Counted from the stretch's first letter, positions 47,359 through 56,852 are shown. The stretch: DNA of 64,000 nucleotides from an uncultured Methanobrevibacter sp. (GCF_934746965.1 NZ_CAKVFS010000009.1:16835-80834), one strand, 5' to 3'. Translations and numbers: made by a program. Notes: a model not told the origin generated them from the letters alone.

Positions 47359-47467
47359 TTTTTATTTATTCTTTTTTTTACAAGTCAATAAACCATTATT
47401 TTATCCAAAACTTATTTAAATCACTTGTTATCTTAAATAGTAATATTATTAATTGGCGCGTGAATTT

Positions 47468-48262
47468 ATGGATATTTTAATTGCTATTGTATATATTATT
47501 TTATTTCTTATATTGATGGTATTTGTTTTTTCTATAGGAATGTTAAAACCATTCATGCCTAAAAAAGAAATAGCACTTGTTCTTGTTGTTGCTTTTATTA
47601 TAGGTTCTATTGGTGGAGCATTTTTCCTAGAACCATTGTATCAGGAATTTCCAGCATTTGCTGGGGAATTTGAGAAGAATGTTCCAGGAAATGAAGAAAC
47701 ATTGTATTTGGATTTATCTTCTGCTACCAATATAGGAGATTTAAAACAAAATTTGTCTCAAATTGATGGTTTTAAATCATTTAATGAAACTGGAATTACT
47801 TTTTTCATGTGGAGTTTTAATGATCAAGAATTAGCCTATTTTAATGATGTAATAGGTAATATTGATTCTCATTATGGAAATTACACTGTTGATCCTTCGG
47901 GTAAAATTAATATTAATTTAGAACCTGGTTACAACTCTAATTCAGCTTTACAATCATTTTCTAATTGGTATAAGTTAGTTTATGGAGATTCTATTGCATA
48001 TGCTCAGATTCATGCTAAATTAGTTGTTTCATCTTCTTCTTTAGATAAATTTGAAAATGCATTATTGGAAAGAGGTATTGTTGCAAATCATATTGATGGG
48101 CCAGTACAGAATGTTATTAATCAAACTAATAGTTCTATGTTGTCTTATAATCAATTTGTAGCAGTTTCTGGTGTTGTTGGAGTAATTGTTTCTATTATTG
48201 GAATCTACTTTGACAATGTTATTGTAGGTTGGAGAAAATTTAAAAAATTCATTAAAAGGTAG
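47468..48262 (+). CDS. membrane protein with large external domain, unknown function
   Basis: ATG 47468 is chosen; a TTG 15 bp upstream is an alternative. The product (264 residues) has two N-terminal helices, a roughly 150-residue extracytoplasmic domain (from about residue 60 to 215, with several NxS/T sequons) and one C-terminal helix followed by a basic tail (WRKFKKFIKR). I recognise no family function. It ends 6 bp before the next start, so the two may be cotranscribed. Confidence 0.7.
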   Translation: MDILIAIVYIILFLILMVFVFSIGMLKPFMPKKEIALVLVVAFIIGSIGGAFFLEPLYQEFPAFAGEFEKNVPGNEETLYLDLSSATNIGDLKQNLSQIDGFKSFNETGITFFMWSFNDQELAYFNDVIGNIDSHYGNYTVDPSGKININLEPGYNSNSALQSFSNWYKLVYGDSIAYAQIHAKLVVSSSSLDKFENALLERGIVANHIDGPVQNVINQTNSSMLSYNQFVAVSGVVGVIVSIIGIYFDNVIVGWRKFKKFIKR

Positions 48263-48268
48263 TATTTG

Positions 48269-48949
48269 ATGAATGTTGCAGTTTTATTTTCTGGAGGGAA
48301 AGATAGTACTATGGCATTGTATAATGCTTTAGAATCTGGTGAAAATGTTAAATATCTTCTTTCCATGAAATCTATTAATGATGAATCTTATATGTTCCAT
48401 GTTCCAAATATTCATATAACTGATTTACTTGCAGAAGCTTTGGAAATTCCAATTATTACAGTTGAAACTCAAGGAATTAAGGAAGAAGAACTTGAAGATT
48501 TAAAAAAAGCATTTGAAAAACTTAAAAAATTAAATGTGGAAGCTGTTTATACAGGTGCACTTTATTCAACTTATCAAAAATCAAGAATTGAAAAATTAGG
48601 TGATGAAGTAGGCCTTAAAATAGTATCTCCTTATTGGCATGTGGATGAACTTGAATACATGAAAAAAATTCTTTCTTTAGGTTTTGAAGTTATTATTAGT
48701 GGAGTTTCTGCTTATGGTTTAGATGAATCATGGTTAGGTAGAAAAATAGATGATAAAGCTATTGATGAATTAGTGGAAATCAATAAAAAAATTGGTATTA
48801 ATTTAGCTTTTGAAGGTGGTGAAGCAGAAACATTAGCTATTGATGGTCCAATTTTTAAAAAAAGAATTAAAATTTTAAAAGATATAAAACAATGGCATTT
48901 AGATAGTGGTGTGTATATTATTGAAGAAGCTCAATTAGAAGATAAATGA
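48269..48949 (+). CDS. PP-loop ATPase of the diphthine-ammonia ligase (Dph6) family
   Basis: The 226-residue protein has the PP-loop VLFSGGKDSTMALY at the start, SMKSINDESYMFHVPN, VYTGALYSTYQKSRIE and the signature FEGGEAETLAIDGPIF. This is the MJ0570/Dph6 family that amidates diphthine on archaeal elongation factor 2. ATG 48269 is preferred to TTG 48266 because AAAAGGTAG lies upstream. Size is normal for archaea. Confidence 0.9.
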   Translation: MNVAVLFSGGKDSTMALYNALESGENVKYLLSMKSINDESYMFHVPNIHITDLLAEALEIPIITVETQGIKEEELEDLKKAFEKLKKLNVEAVYTGALYSTYQKSRIEKLGDEVGLKIVSPYWHVDELEYMKKILSLGFEVIISGVSAYGLDESWLGRKIDDKAIDELVEINKKIGINLAFEGGEAETLAIDGPIFKKRIKILKDIKQWHLDSGVYIIEEAQLEDK

Positions 48950-48951
48950 AT

Positions 48952-49494
48952 TTAAAGGGAAATATTTTCTTTTAAAAATTCATCTATTTCTTTTTCATAG
49001 CTTTCTAAATCTTTTTCATTAATAATTATTTTATCAGATAATGAGATTACATTTCCAATTCCAAAGTCTAATTCCATTTTATCTCTTTTTACAAAATCTT
49101 CATAATTTTGAGAGTCATCTTCTCTATTTCTCTGTTGTAATCTTTTGAAACGTAAATTAGGATTTGCAAAGATAGATAAAATTATAAAATTATCAAAGTT
49201 TTCTTTAAACATTTTCACTTCAAATGGACTTCTAATTCCTTCTACAATGATTGTTGTAGCTAATTTATCTTTAATCATTTGTTTGATTTTTTCAATAGTT
49301 AATTGAGCTACAATATATTTTCCATGTTCTTTTCTAAGATTGGTTGCAGTTTCTTTTGAGCTTTCTCCTCTTTTTTTAGCTTCTTCACGTATTATGTCTC
49401 CCATACTTACAACTACTGCTCCTTTGTTAGTTGCAATTTCAGATACTAAACTTTTTCCAGATCCAGGTAATCCTGATATTCCCATTATATTCAT
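48952..49494 (-). CDS. UPF0200-type P-loop nucleotide kinase-like protein
   Basis: The 180-residue protein starts GISGLPGSGKSLVSEIA (Walker A) and has VSMGDIIREEAKKRG, VEGIRSPFEVKMF and QQRNREDD. This pattern is the archaeal UPF0200 family, similar in fold to adenylate and dephospho-CoA kinases but without a proven substrate. GAGGA precedes the ATG. Next to phosphopantothenate synthetase on the same strand, 15 bp apart, which hints at nucleotide or CoA metabolism. Confidence 0.85.
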   Translation of the reverse strand: MNIMGISGLPGSGKSLVSEIATNKGAVVVSMGDIIREEAKKRGESSKETATNLRKEHGKYIVAQLTIEKIKQMIKDKLATTIIVEGIRSPFEVKMFKENFDNFIILSIFANPNLRFKRLQQRNREDDSQNYEDFVKRDKMELDFGIGNVISLSDKIIINEKDLESYEKEIDEFLKENISL

Positions 49495-49509
49495 TGTGTG
49501 GTCCTCGTT

Positions 49510-50244
49510 TTATTTTATTTTAAATAATTTTAATGATTCTTTAAGGTTTTCTTTGTTGTCGAAGTCGTTTATCATGTTTATTAGAAGGTTTTTATCTTGA
49601 GTTTTTAAGTCTTTAGCTATTTGTGTCATGAAAGGAAATGCACGTATAACATTGTCAACAATTGAAATGTCTGAAGTTTTTGAAGTTCTAGATAAAGGGT
49701 TTAAATCAATAGTTATTGTTTTTTTACCAGTTTTACTTAGAATTTCTGCTCTATCTCCGTCTTCTAAAGGTACGAGTACAGTATCTGCAGTGTAAATACC
49801 TGTTTTACTAGCTGAAGCTCTTTCATTTTTAATACTTTTTAAGTATTTAATGTCATCATCTTTTGTTCCAAGTATTTGTTCATATCCATGTTTTTTATAG
49901 AGTTTAGTTATTTTTTCTACTCTTTCATCAGTTCTGTAAAATAAATTAATTTCAATTTTAGCATTCACTGTTTTTGCAAATTCAATTACTTCATCAATAG
50001 CTAATGCAGTTGTATTTCCATTCACGGATATGACTGGATTTTCAGATAGTAATATTGTAGCTACTGCTACATACATTGCTCTTTTAGCAGGGAATACAGT
50101 TCTTTCACCAAGAAGATAATCAAAGGCTTCTCCTCTGCCATGCGCAATCATTGCAGAATCAGCTAAATATCCTTCTTTTTGTGCTTTAACTATTTTATCT
50201 CTTAAAACTAATGATTCATAACGTGGATGTGATTTAGGTATCAT
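49510..50244 (-). CDS. 4-phosphopantoate-beta-alanine ligase
   Basis: The 244-residue protein matches the archaeal phosphopantothenate synthetase family: IPKSHPRYESLVLRDKI, MIAHGRGEAFDYLLGE, VSVNGNTTALA and DLNPLSRTSKTSDISIVDN. It joins 4-phosphopantoate and beta-alanine with ATP in the archaeal CoA pathway, replacing bacterial PanC. Start supported by GAGGA about 9 nt upstream. Confidence 0.93.
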   Translation of the reverse strand: MIPKSHPRYESLVLRDKIVKAQKEGYLADSAMIAHGRGEAFDYLLGERTVFPAKRAMYVAVATILLSENPVISVNGNTTALAIDEVIEFAKTVNAKIEINLFYRTDERVEKITKLYKKHGYEQILGTKDDDIKYLKSIKNERASASKTGIYTADTVLVPLEDGDRAEILSKTGKKTITIDLNPLSRTSKTSDISIVDNVIRAFPFMTQIAKDLKTQDKNLLINMINDFDNKENLKESLKLFKIK

Positions 50245-50256
50245 GTGTAATCCTCT

Positions 50257-50640
50257 TTATTTTAAATCTATTTCCATTTGTGCCATATAACCAATTAATG
50301 TAGTTGTAATAAGAGTTAGTATAATCATTGAAATTATATGTGTAGGATAATCTTCAATTAATATGTTTTTTTGTCCACGAATTATAAAAAATACAAAATC
50401 GCAAATAATGTCTATTAAAATAAAAATTATTCCAATTTTAAATCCTTCAATAACTTCATTTTCATTTATATTTCTAATGTAAAGTATTCCAAAAAAACCA
50501 GTTACTATAATGGTGGATATTGGAGCAACAATAGTTATATAGGGTATGTTATTGTTAATCAGTGGGTTAAATAGTATTGTGATTAAGTACACTAAAAACC
50601 ATATTAAAATTCCATAGATTATACCTATTTTTAGTTTCAT
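50257..50640 (-). CDS. four-helix membrane protein of unknown function
   Basis: The 127-residue protein has four hydrophobic helices (about residues 4-26, 34-54, 66-88 and 101-121) joined by short loops. No catalytic motif is visible. AGGTTG precedes the ATG. Its stop lies 12 bp upstream of the phosphopantothenate synthetase gene, so all three reverse-strand genes may form one unit. Confidence 0.7.
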   Translation of the reverse strand: MKLKIGIIYGILIWFLVYLITILFNPLINNNIPYITIVAPISTIIVTGFFGILYIRNINENEVIEGFKIGIIFILIDIICDFVFFIIRGQKNILIEDYPTHIISMIILTLITTTLIGYMAQMEIDLK

Positions 50641-50740
50641 TATTGCAACCTATAATAAAAATTTTATTATATTTTATATTAGTTTTAGAATATTATTATA
50701 GTTTTCTAAGTATTTTTTTAAAAATAGTATGTTTTGGGGT

Positions 50741-50770
50741 TATAAAGTAGGTATTTCAACCTACTTTATA
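50741..50770. repeat. 12-bp perfect inverted repeat TATAAAGTAGGT / ACCTACTTTATA
   Basis: Arms 50741-50752 and 50759-50770 with a 6-nt centre. Each arm ends in a TATAAAG-type box, so it could be two back-to-back promoters, an operator, or an RNA hairpin. Confidence 0.8.
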
Positions 50771-50830
50771 AATTTTTACAAGTTTTTTTAGAGAAATGAA
50801 TTTTAAAATTGGCTGTTTTTTTTATCATGT

Positions 50831-50866
50831 TTGACTACTAATAATGCTGTTTTTATTAGTAGTCAA
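50831..50866. repeat. 14-bp perfect inverted repeat TTGACTACTAATAA / TTATTAGTAGTCAA
   Basis: Arms 50831-50844 and 50853-50866 with an 8-nt centre, 60 bp downstream of the first hairpin. Sequence unrelated to the first apart from an ACTACT/ACCTACT resemblance. Confidence 0.8.
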
Positions 50867-50969
50867 ATTAATATTATATCGACCTACTATATAAACTTAT
50901 TTGTATTTTATTAAAATTCAATTATACTTTAATCAATAATATATAGAATAAGCTACTAAATAAATGTAA

Positions 50970-52025
50970 ATGACACCAAAAGAAGAACATGAAAGATATT
51001 TATTAGAAGCAATATTATCTAATTCAATATCTTCAGATAATCCATCAAACAAAGCTAAAGAAAAAGCTAGAAAAAATTCTCCATCATATTTTAAAGCATT
51101 AAAGGAAAATTTGATGGTAGAATATGAAAATAAAAAATTATTGGATATTGAAGGTAGTAAAATCATCAATACTGATGTAGGTGAAACATTATCTATAGTT
51201 AAAAGTGAAAAAATAGATTTTAAATTAGATGAAAATAATTTTAGGAATCAAATGAATTATAATCTTAAATTAATTCCAAGAATAGGTGTTAAAACAGAAC
51301 AAAACCTAAAAAATGCGGGTTATGAAACAATAGATTCACTTAAAAATCATGATAAATATGGGGATTATGCAAGTAAATTTATAGATAATATTGATGAAAT
51401 GTCATTTAAAGAAATTGTATCTTTATTAAATAAAAATAAATACGGTAAAAAATGCAGAGATAATTTGATTAAATGTGCAAGTATTCCTGATGTAGAAAAC
51501 TTTAAATTTATGGATATTGAAACATTAGGTTTATCAAATGTTCCTATTATATTAATTGGAGTGGCTGAAATTAAGAATAATAAAATTATCTCTTCACAAT
51601 ATTTCTTACGTGATATTTATGAAGAACCTTCTGTTTTAGAAGCATATATTTCACATTTAGACGAAGATTCTGTTCATGTAACATTTAACGGAGCAATGTT
51701 TGATGTTCCATTTATTAAAAATAGATGTAGATATTATAGAATGAATCCTAATTTAGATTTACCTCACTTGGATTTATTATATTTTGCACGAAACTTATGG
51801 AAAAATACTTTACCGAACTGTCAACTTCAAACTATTGAAAAATATATTTTTGGAATTGAAAGAAGTGGTGATGTTCCTGGACAGTACATTCCAGGATATT
51901 ATCAAACTTACTTGACTGAAAAAAATATAGGTCCTATAGTTCCAATTATTGATCACAATAGACAAGATATTATTTCACTAGCTAATTTTTTAATGAAAAT
52001 GTATGACATAGTAAATGATAGTTGA
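50970..52025 (+). CDS. RNase H-like 3'-5' exonuclease (YprB-type) with helix-hairpin-helix
   Basis: The 351-residue protein has a helix-hairpin-helix at about residues 105-130 (LIPRIGVKTEQNLKNAGYET). A DEDD-type exonuclease domain follows from about 180: FKFMDIETLGL, VTFNGAMFDVPFIKNR, LPHLDLLYFARNLW and a final DHNRQDIISLANFL. All four acidic positions look present. It probably degrades single-stranded or structured DNA or RNA ends. The N-terminal 100 residues are charged and unassigned. Confidence 0.85.
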   Translation: MTPKEEHERYLLEAILSNSISSDNPSNKAKEKARKNSPSYFKALKENLMVEYENKKLLDIEGSKIINTDVGETLSIVKSEKIDFKLDENNFRNQMNYNLKLIPRIGVKTEQNLKNAGYETIDSLKNHDKYGDYASKFIDNIDEMSFKEIVSLLNKNKYGKKCRDNLIKCASIPDVENFKFMDIETLGLSNVPIILIGVAEIKNNKIISSQYFLRDIYEEPSVLEAYISHLDEDSVHVTFNGAMFDVPFIKNRCRYYRMNPNLDLPHLDLLYFARNLWKNTLPNCQLQTIEKYIFGIERSGDVPGQYIPGYYQTYLTEKNIGPIVPIIDHNRQDIISLANFLMKMYDIVNDS

Positions 52026-52074
52026 AAAAATTTATTTATAAATTAATATAAATAATATCAAATGAGGAATTAAA

Positions 52075-53598
52075 ATGGGATTTTTTGATAGATTTAAAAA
52101 AAATAAAAACACTAATAAAAAAGTAAAAAAGGTTGAAAGAAAAAGAAAAGTAATTGAAAAACAACCAGACATTGAAGAATCCCAGTTAGCTCTAAGAGAA
52201 ATAGCTGTTAACAGTAAGAATAGACATGAAAGGGCACAAGCTACAGATTCAATTACAAATCAATATGTGGCATTGGATATAGCTAAACATGTGACAGATA
52301 GGGCTATAAGATTAATAGCAGTAAATAAAATATTAGATGATGATCTTTTATGGGATGCTGCTGAGAATGCTGAATTTTATGATGTTCGAAGTTTTGCTTA
52401 TGAAAGATTAGGTGAAAACAATAAATCAATAGCAGAAATTGTTATTAATCAAAAAAAGAACAAACATGTAACTGAAATCTTTGAAAAAATTGAAGATGAA
52501 GAAACCTTAAAAAACATATCTATTAATGCAATTGATAAAAAATTTAGAAGATTAGCACTTGAAAAAATTGAAAATGGAGATATATTGAGAGATATTGCTT
52601 TTGAAGCTAAAGATAATGAAATTAGAAAAAGAGCAGTTAATAAAGATAATTTTAATAATGAAGATATTCTTCAAGAAGTAGCTATTAAAGATAAGGATGA
52701 TGTAGTAAGAATAGCTGCTATAAATAAGATTAATAACGAGGATAAATTAGTTGAAATAGCTAAAAATGAAGAAAATACAAAAGTAAGAAATGTTCTTTTA
52801 AGTAAAATTGAAAATCCTAAATTATTGGAAAATATTGCACTTACTTCTCAAACAGCAGATATTAGATTAGATTTAGTAAAAAGATTGGATAATGAAAAAT
52901 TACTTGAAAAAATGGCTTTAGAAGATAAAGATACTATTGTTAGAACAGAAGCTATTAAAAAACTTGATAATGAAGAAATTTTAACTAAAATAGCTAAAAC
53001 TGAAGTTGATAGACTTGCTCGTCAAAGTGCAGTTAAAAAATTAACTTCTAGTGAAATATTAGTTGAAATAGCTCTTGAAGATAAAGATCAATTTGTAAGA
53101 GCACATGCTATTAATAATCCTAATTTAAATGATGAAAATTTATTTGTTAAAATAGTTGTAAATACTTCTTTTAAAGAAACAGCTGATGAAGCTATGGAAC
53201 ATATTAAACAAGAAAAGTCATTTATTGAAATTTTACATAATGCTTATTTAGAAGAAGTTAGAAAAGAAACTTTAAGCCATATTGATGATATTAAAGTTTT
53301 AATTGAGATTATCAAGGAAAATAAAGATGTTGAATTTTCATTAAAAGCTTTAAATAAGATTGATGATGAGGAGATTTTACTTAAAATTTATGAGGCAAAT
53401 ATTGCAGAAGAGTTATCTGTTAGAGCTATTTCTAAAATAAAAACACAAAAACCTCTAATTAATTTAATTAAGAATGAAACTTCATGGAGAGTTCGTGAAG
53501 CTGCTGTTAAAAATATTTCTAATAAAAAGATTCTTAAAGAAGTTGCAACAAATGATGGAAATGAGTATGTAAGAAATGTTGCAAAAAATAGAATTTAA
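52075..53598 (+). CDS. HEAT-like repeat protein
   Basis: The 507-residue protein has a basic N-terminus (RFKKNKNTNKKVKKVERKRK) followed by at least 12 short helical repeats of about 20-25 residues with recurring patterns such as DKDxxVRxxAIxKI and NEDxLxEIA. These are divergent HEAT-like units that stack into a superhelix for protein binding. No catalytic domain is seen. Charged, Lys/Glu-rich composition suggests a cytoplasmic scaffold. Partner unknown. Confidence 0.8.
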   Translation: MGFFDRFKKNKNTNKKVKKVERKRKVIEKQPDIEESQLALREIAVNSKNRHERAQATDSITNQYVALDIAKHVTDRAIRLIAVNKILDDDLLWDAAENAEFYDVRSFAYERLGENNKSIAEIVINQKKNKHVTEIFEKIEDEETLKNISINAIDKKFRRLALEKIENGDILRDIAFEAKDNEIRKRAVNKDNFNNEDILQEVAIKDKDDVVRIAAINKINNEDKLVEIAKNEENTKVRNVLLSKIENPKLLENIALTSQTADIRLDLVKRLDNEKLLEKMALEDKDTIVRTEAIKKLDNEEILTKIAKTEVDRLARQSAVKKLTSSEILVEIALEDKDQFVRAHAINNPNLNDENLFVKIVVNTSFKETADEAMEHIKQEKSFIEILHNAYLEEVRKETLSHIDDIKVLIEIIKENKDVEFSLKALNKIDDEEILLKIYEANIAEELSVRAISKIKTQKPLINLIKNETSWRVREAAVKNISNKKILKEVATNDGNEYVRNVAKNRI

Positions 53599-53624
53599 AA
53601 AAGAAAATAAGTAAATATTATTTA

Positions 53625-54401
53625 TTATAAATAAAATTCACTTTCTTTTCTTTTGCTGAAGTTATTTAAGAATTTTGTTTTCATACTTTCAAATAATTCT
53701 CCAGTAAAGTATCTTGCATCTTCTGGGCAGGCAAAAATACATGCAGTACATGCACTACAAAGATCAGGGGATGTTTCAGTCGGATCCATGTCAGGTATAG
53801 CTCCTTCAGGACATGATGATACACATTCATAACAAAAAATACATGAAGATTCATCACATGTTGGAGTTAAAGGTACCTTTTTATATTCACAGTATGGTTT
53901 GTTACCTGGAACTGTGATGTTATTAAATTTTTCTGATTTTAATTTATCTTTACATTGTTCTATAAATTTGTAAAGTTTGTCTAAATCTTTATTATCTGGC
54001 CTACCTGTTGCAATATCCGTAATAATTGAATGTTGGCTTATGGTTGCTCCAGTTCCAATTATATTAAATTCATTTTCTTTTAATAACTCATTTAATTCAA
54101 GTAGTGCATCTCCAATATTTGCATTTCCATAATTTACAATAGCTATTGTTGGATTATTTTCTCCTTTAAAATTAGTTAATTTGTCTCTTGATGTTTTTGG
54201 AAGTCTTCCTGCAAAAATGGGCATTCCTACAATTACTAATGTATTTTTATCAAATTCTTTTGAAATATTTTCGCTAGATTTACTTAATAGATTATATTCT
54301 TCTTGCGTACCTTCAAATTTATTAGCTATTTCATCTACAATTTTTCTTGTTGTGTTTGATGGGCTGAAATAGATTTTAGCTATTTTTGTAAATGTTTTCA
54401 T
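53625..54401 (-). CDS. EFR1-type flavodoxin/ferredoxin fusion protein (second copy)
   Basis: The 258-residue protein begins with a flavodoxin-like domain (KIYFSPSNTTRKIVDEIA, VGMPIFAGRLPKTSRD, IVNYGNANIGDAL). It ends with CIFCYECVSSCPEGAIPD and CSACTACIFACPEDA, two [4Fe-4S] sets. It resembles the protein at 6.7-7.5 kb in layout but not closely in sequence. Strong AAGGTGAG precedes the ATG. It is divergent from the FrhB-like gene. Confidence 0.9.
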   Translation of the reverse strand: MKTFTKIAKIYFSPSNTTRKIVDEIANKFEGTQEEYNLLSKSSENISKEFDKNTLVIVGMPIFAGRLPKTSRDKLTNFKGENNPTIAIVNYGNANIGDALLELNELLKENEFNIIGTGATISQHSIITDIATGRPDNKDLDKLYKFIEQCKDKLKSEKFNNITVPGNKPYCEYKKVPLTPTCDESSCIFCYECVSSCPEGAIPDMDPTETSPDLCSACTACIFACPEDARYFTGELFESMKTKFLNNFSKRKESEFYL

Positions 54402-54444
54402 ACTCTCACCTTGTTTTATTAATGATTATTGCTGTTATTTAAAT

Positions 54445-54479
54445 ATATTGTTTAAATATTGTTCAATATTTCGCAATAT
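54445..54479. promoter_or_regulatory. ATATTG/CAATAT inverted repeats between divergent redox genes
   Basis: Two ATATTG elements (54445-54450, 54456-54461) and two CAATAT elements (54464-54469, 54474-54479); the inner pair forms ATATTG-TT-CAATAT. This lies between the EFR1-type gene and the FrhB-like gene, about 44-78 bp upstream of the former's start, and could coordinate both. Confidence 0.45.
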
Positions 54480-54644
54480 AATTATATTTTGTATAGATTT
54501 ATTTTATATAAATTATATTATCTAAACAAATTTTTGTTTTAATTTGTTTTTGAATGGATTTGTTTAGTTTGATAAAAAACTTTAAATGATATTACATTAC
54601 ATATATTATATTAATATAATTATGTTAGCACAAGAGGTGAAAAT

Positions 54645-55724
54645 ATGGGTAATAAAAAAACAGCTATGGTAGGTACTCCTTGCCAAATTTTAGCTGCTAC
54701 AAAAATTAATAGATATGAGGAAAAAACTGGTGGTTCTCCTATTGATGTTAAAATAGGTTTGTTTTGTATGGAAAACTTTTCATATCAATATCTTAAAAGA
54801 TATTTAAAAGATCAAGGTATTGAATTATTTGAAGTTAAAGAGTTTAGAATAGAAAAAGGACAATTTATTGCATACTTAATTGATGGTAATGTGTTTAAGA
54901 TACCAATAGCTGAAACAGAACCATTTACTCGTAAAAATTGCCATATTTGTACTGATTACACTGCAGATGTTTCAGATATTTCTGTTGGGTCTGTTGGGTC
55001 TCCAGAATATCAATCAACTGTTATTGTAAGATCTAAAAAAGGTAAACAAATAATGGATGCTTGTATTGATGGAGGTTATATTGAAGCAGAATCAATTTCT
55101 CAAAAAGGACAAGAATTACTTGAAAAAATAGCTAATCGAAAAATTACTAAAAATACAAGAATATATAAAAAAAGAGAAGCTGTTGGAAGACCAGTTTTAT
55201 CAAAAAGACAAATATCTGAAGATGAATTTTATGATGAATGTGGTAAATGTCAATTTAACAACTTACAAAATGATGTAATTAGTGTTGGATCTTGTGTTTT
55301 ATGTGGTGCTTGTGAATATGTATGTCCAAATGGAGCTATTCAAATAAATAACAGAAAACCAGTATCTATAAAAGAATGTGAAGAAGACTGCCATGCATGT
55401 TACTTTGCATGTCCTAGAACATTTATTAGTGATTCAATTTATCCTACTGATATTGATGAACAACCTTTAGGAAAATATATTGAAATATACTCTGTAAAAG
55501 CAGATTCAATCATGGGGCAAGATGGTGGAGTAGTATCAGCTATTTTAGTGTACTTACTTGAAAATAATATTGTAGATGAAGTTTCTGTTGTTGGTGAAGA
55601 TAAAGATGCACCATGGAGACCTGAATCTTATCTCACTTCTAAAATTCAAGATGTTATTAAAGCTGCTGGAACTAAATATAGTACTACAACAATTGGATTT
55701 AAAGCTTTAACAAATAAGAAATAA
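54645..55724 (+). CDS. FrhB-like F420-dependent oxidoreductase subunit with circularly permuted domain order
   Basis: The 359-residue protein contains all parts of an FrhB/FdhB-type protein but in the order C-ferredoxin-N. Residues 1-190 begin MVGTPCQILAATKI and include GLFCMENFSYQYL, CHICTDYTADVSDI and SVGSVGSPE, which in F420 hydrogenase beta subunits form the C-terminal domain. Residues about 210-265 hold CVLCGACEYVCPNGAI and CHACYFACPRTF. Residues about 285-350 (MGQDGGVVSAILVYL, PWRPESY, IKAAGTKYSTT) are the normal N-terminal domain. A strong AGAGGTGA and ATG precede the first residue, so the start is real. Probably moves electrons between F420 and a partner; specific role unknown. Confidence 0.85.
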   Translation: MGNKKTAMVGTPCQILAATKINRYEEKTGGSPIDVKIGLFCMENFSYQYLKRYLKDQGIELFEVKEFRIEKGQFIAYLIDGNVFKIPIAETEPFTRKNCHICTDYTADVSDISVGSVGSPEYQSTVIVRSKKGKQIMDACIDGGYIEAESISQKGQELLEKIANRKITKNTRIYKKREAVGRPVLSKRQISEDEFYDECGKCQFNNLQNDVISVGSCVLCGACEYVCPNGAIQINNRKPVSIKECEEDCHACYFACPRTFISDSIYPTDIDEQPLGKYIEIYSVKADSIMGQDGGVVSAILVYLLENNIVDEVSVVGEDKDAPWRPESYLTSKIQDVIKAAGTKYSTTTIGFKALTNKK

Positions 55725-55792
55725 ATTTTCTTATTTCAACTTTTTTTTAAACTATTTATAACATAAAAATATAATTATTTAATGGTGATATG

Positions 55793-56821
55793 ATGGAATT
55801 AATGAAAGAGCTTTCTTTAACTCCAGGTGTTTCTGGATCTGAAGAAAAAATATCTAACATTATCAAAAGAGAATTAAAAGATGTTGCTGATTCTATTGAA
55901 GAAGATAGTATGGGAAATGTAATAGCTACTAAAAAAGGTGAGAAAAAAGCACCTACTGTCATGTTAGCTTCCCATATGGATGAAATTGGATTGATGGTTA
56001 GATATATTGATGATAATGGATATGTTAAATTTTCAACAATTGGTGGAATTAATGACCAAATGTTAATGAATCAATCTGTAATTATTCACAGTAGCATTGG
56101 AGAAGATGTTCCTGGTGTTATTGGCTCAAAACCACCTCATGTTACAAAACCTGAAGAAAGAAACAAAGTTATAAAAGCAGATGACATGTTTATTGATATT
56201 GGTGCAAAAGACCAAGAAGATGCTGAAAAAATGATTCGTATAGGGGATAAAATAAGTTTCAGAGCTTGGTTTGAAGAATATCCAAATGATTTAATCATGG
56301 GTAAAGCATTAGATAATCGTGTTGGATGTTATGTGATGATGGAAGTTTTAAAAAGAGTAAATACAAGAGCTACTGTTTATGGTGTAGGTACTGTACAAGA
56401 AGAAGTAGGTCTTAAAGGAGCAAAAACTTCTGCATTTAAATTAAACCCTGACATGGCTATTGCATTAGATGTTACTTTATCTGGAGATCATCCAGGAATT
56501 AAACCTGAAGAAGCACCAGTAGTAATGGGTAAAGGTCCAGCTATAATTTTAGCTGATGCAAGTGGAAGAGGAATTCTTACTCAACAATCAATTAAAGATT
56601 TACTTATTAAAGCTGGTGATGATAATGGAATAGATTACCAGTTAGAAGTAAGTGATGGAGGAACAACTGACGGTACTGCTATCCACTTAACAAGAGAAGG
56701 AATTCCAACTGGAGTTTTATCTGTCCCAACTAGATACATTCACACTACAGTAAGTGTTTGTAGTATGAAAGATGTTGAATCAACTATTCAATTAATTACA
56801 AAAGCTATAAATTCTTTGTAG
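55793..56821 (+). CDS. M42 family metallo-aminopeptidase
   Basis: The protein (about 342 residues) matches the M42 glutamyl aminopeptidase/TET family: [26 protein letters not shown] with a metal His and Asp, [22 protein letters not shown] with the catalytic Glu, [12 protein letters not shown] and a final metal-binding segment RYIHTTVS. It trims peptides in the cytoplasm as large tetrahedral complexes. GGTGA favours ATG 55793; ATG 55790 is immediately adjacent and cannot be excluded. Confidence 0.94.
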   Translation: MELMKELSLTPGVSGSEEKISNIIKRELKDVADSIEEDSMGNVIATKKGEKKAPTVMLASHMDEIGLMVRYIDDNGYVKFSTIGGINDQMLMNQSVIIHSSIGEDVPGVIGSKPPHVTKPEERNKVIKADDMFIDIGAKDQEDAEKMIRIGDKISFRAWFEEYPNDLIMGKALDNRVGCYVMMEVLKRVNTRATVYGVGTVQEEVGLKGAKTSAFKLNPDMAIALDVTLSGDHPGIKPEEAPVVMGKGPAIILADASGRGILTQQSIKDLLIKAGDDNGIDYQLEVSDGGTTDGTAIHLTREGIPTGVLSVPTRYIHTTVSVCSMKDVESTIQLITKAINSL

Positions 56822-56852
56822 CTTTTTAATATTTTTTTGGAGATTATACAAA

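Larger units (their letters stand above)
50641..50969. promoter_or_regulatory. divergent intergenic region with two perfect hairpins
   Basis: No gene is visible in this 329-bp gap between divergent genes. It holds two perfect inverted repeats (annotated separately) and a box A-like ACCTACTATATAAAC at 50882-50896, about 80 bp before the exonuclease start. The ACCTACT-TATAAA string of this promoter is also present in the first hairpin's right arm. Confidence 0.55.

Noticed and set aside
52075..53598. Interpreting the HEAT-like protein as a phycobilisome lyase or NACHT-type defence protein
   Set aside because: Repeats only; no lyase or ATPase motif and no defence neighbours.
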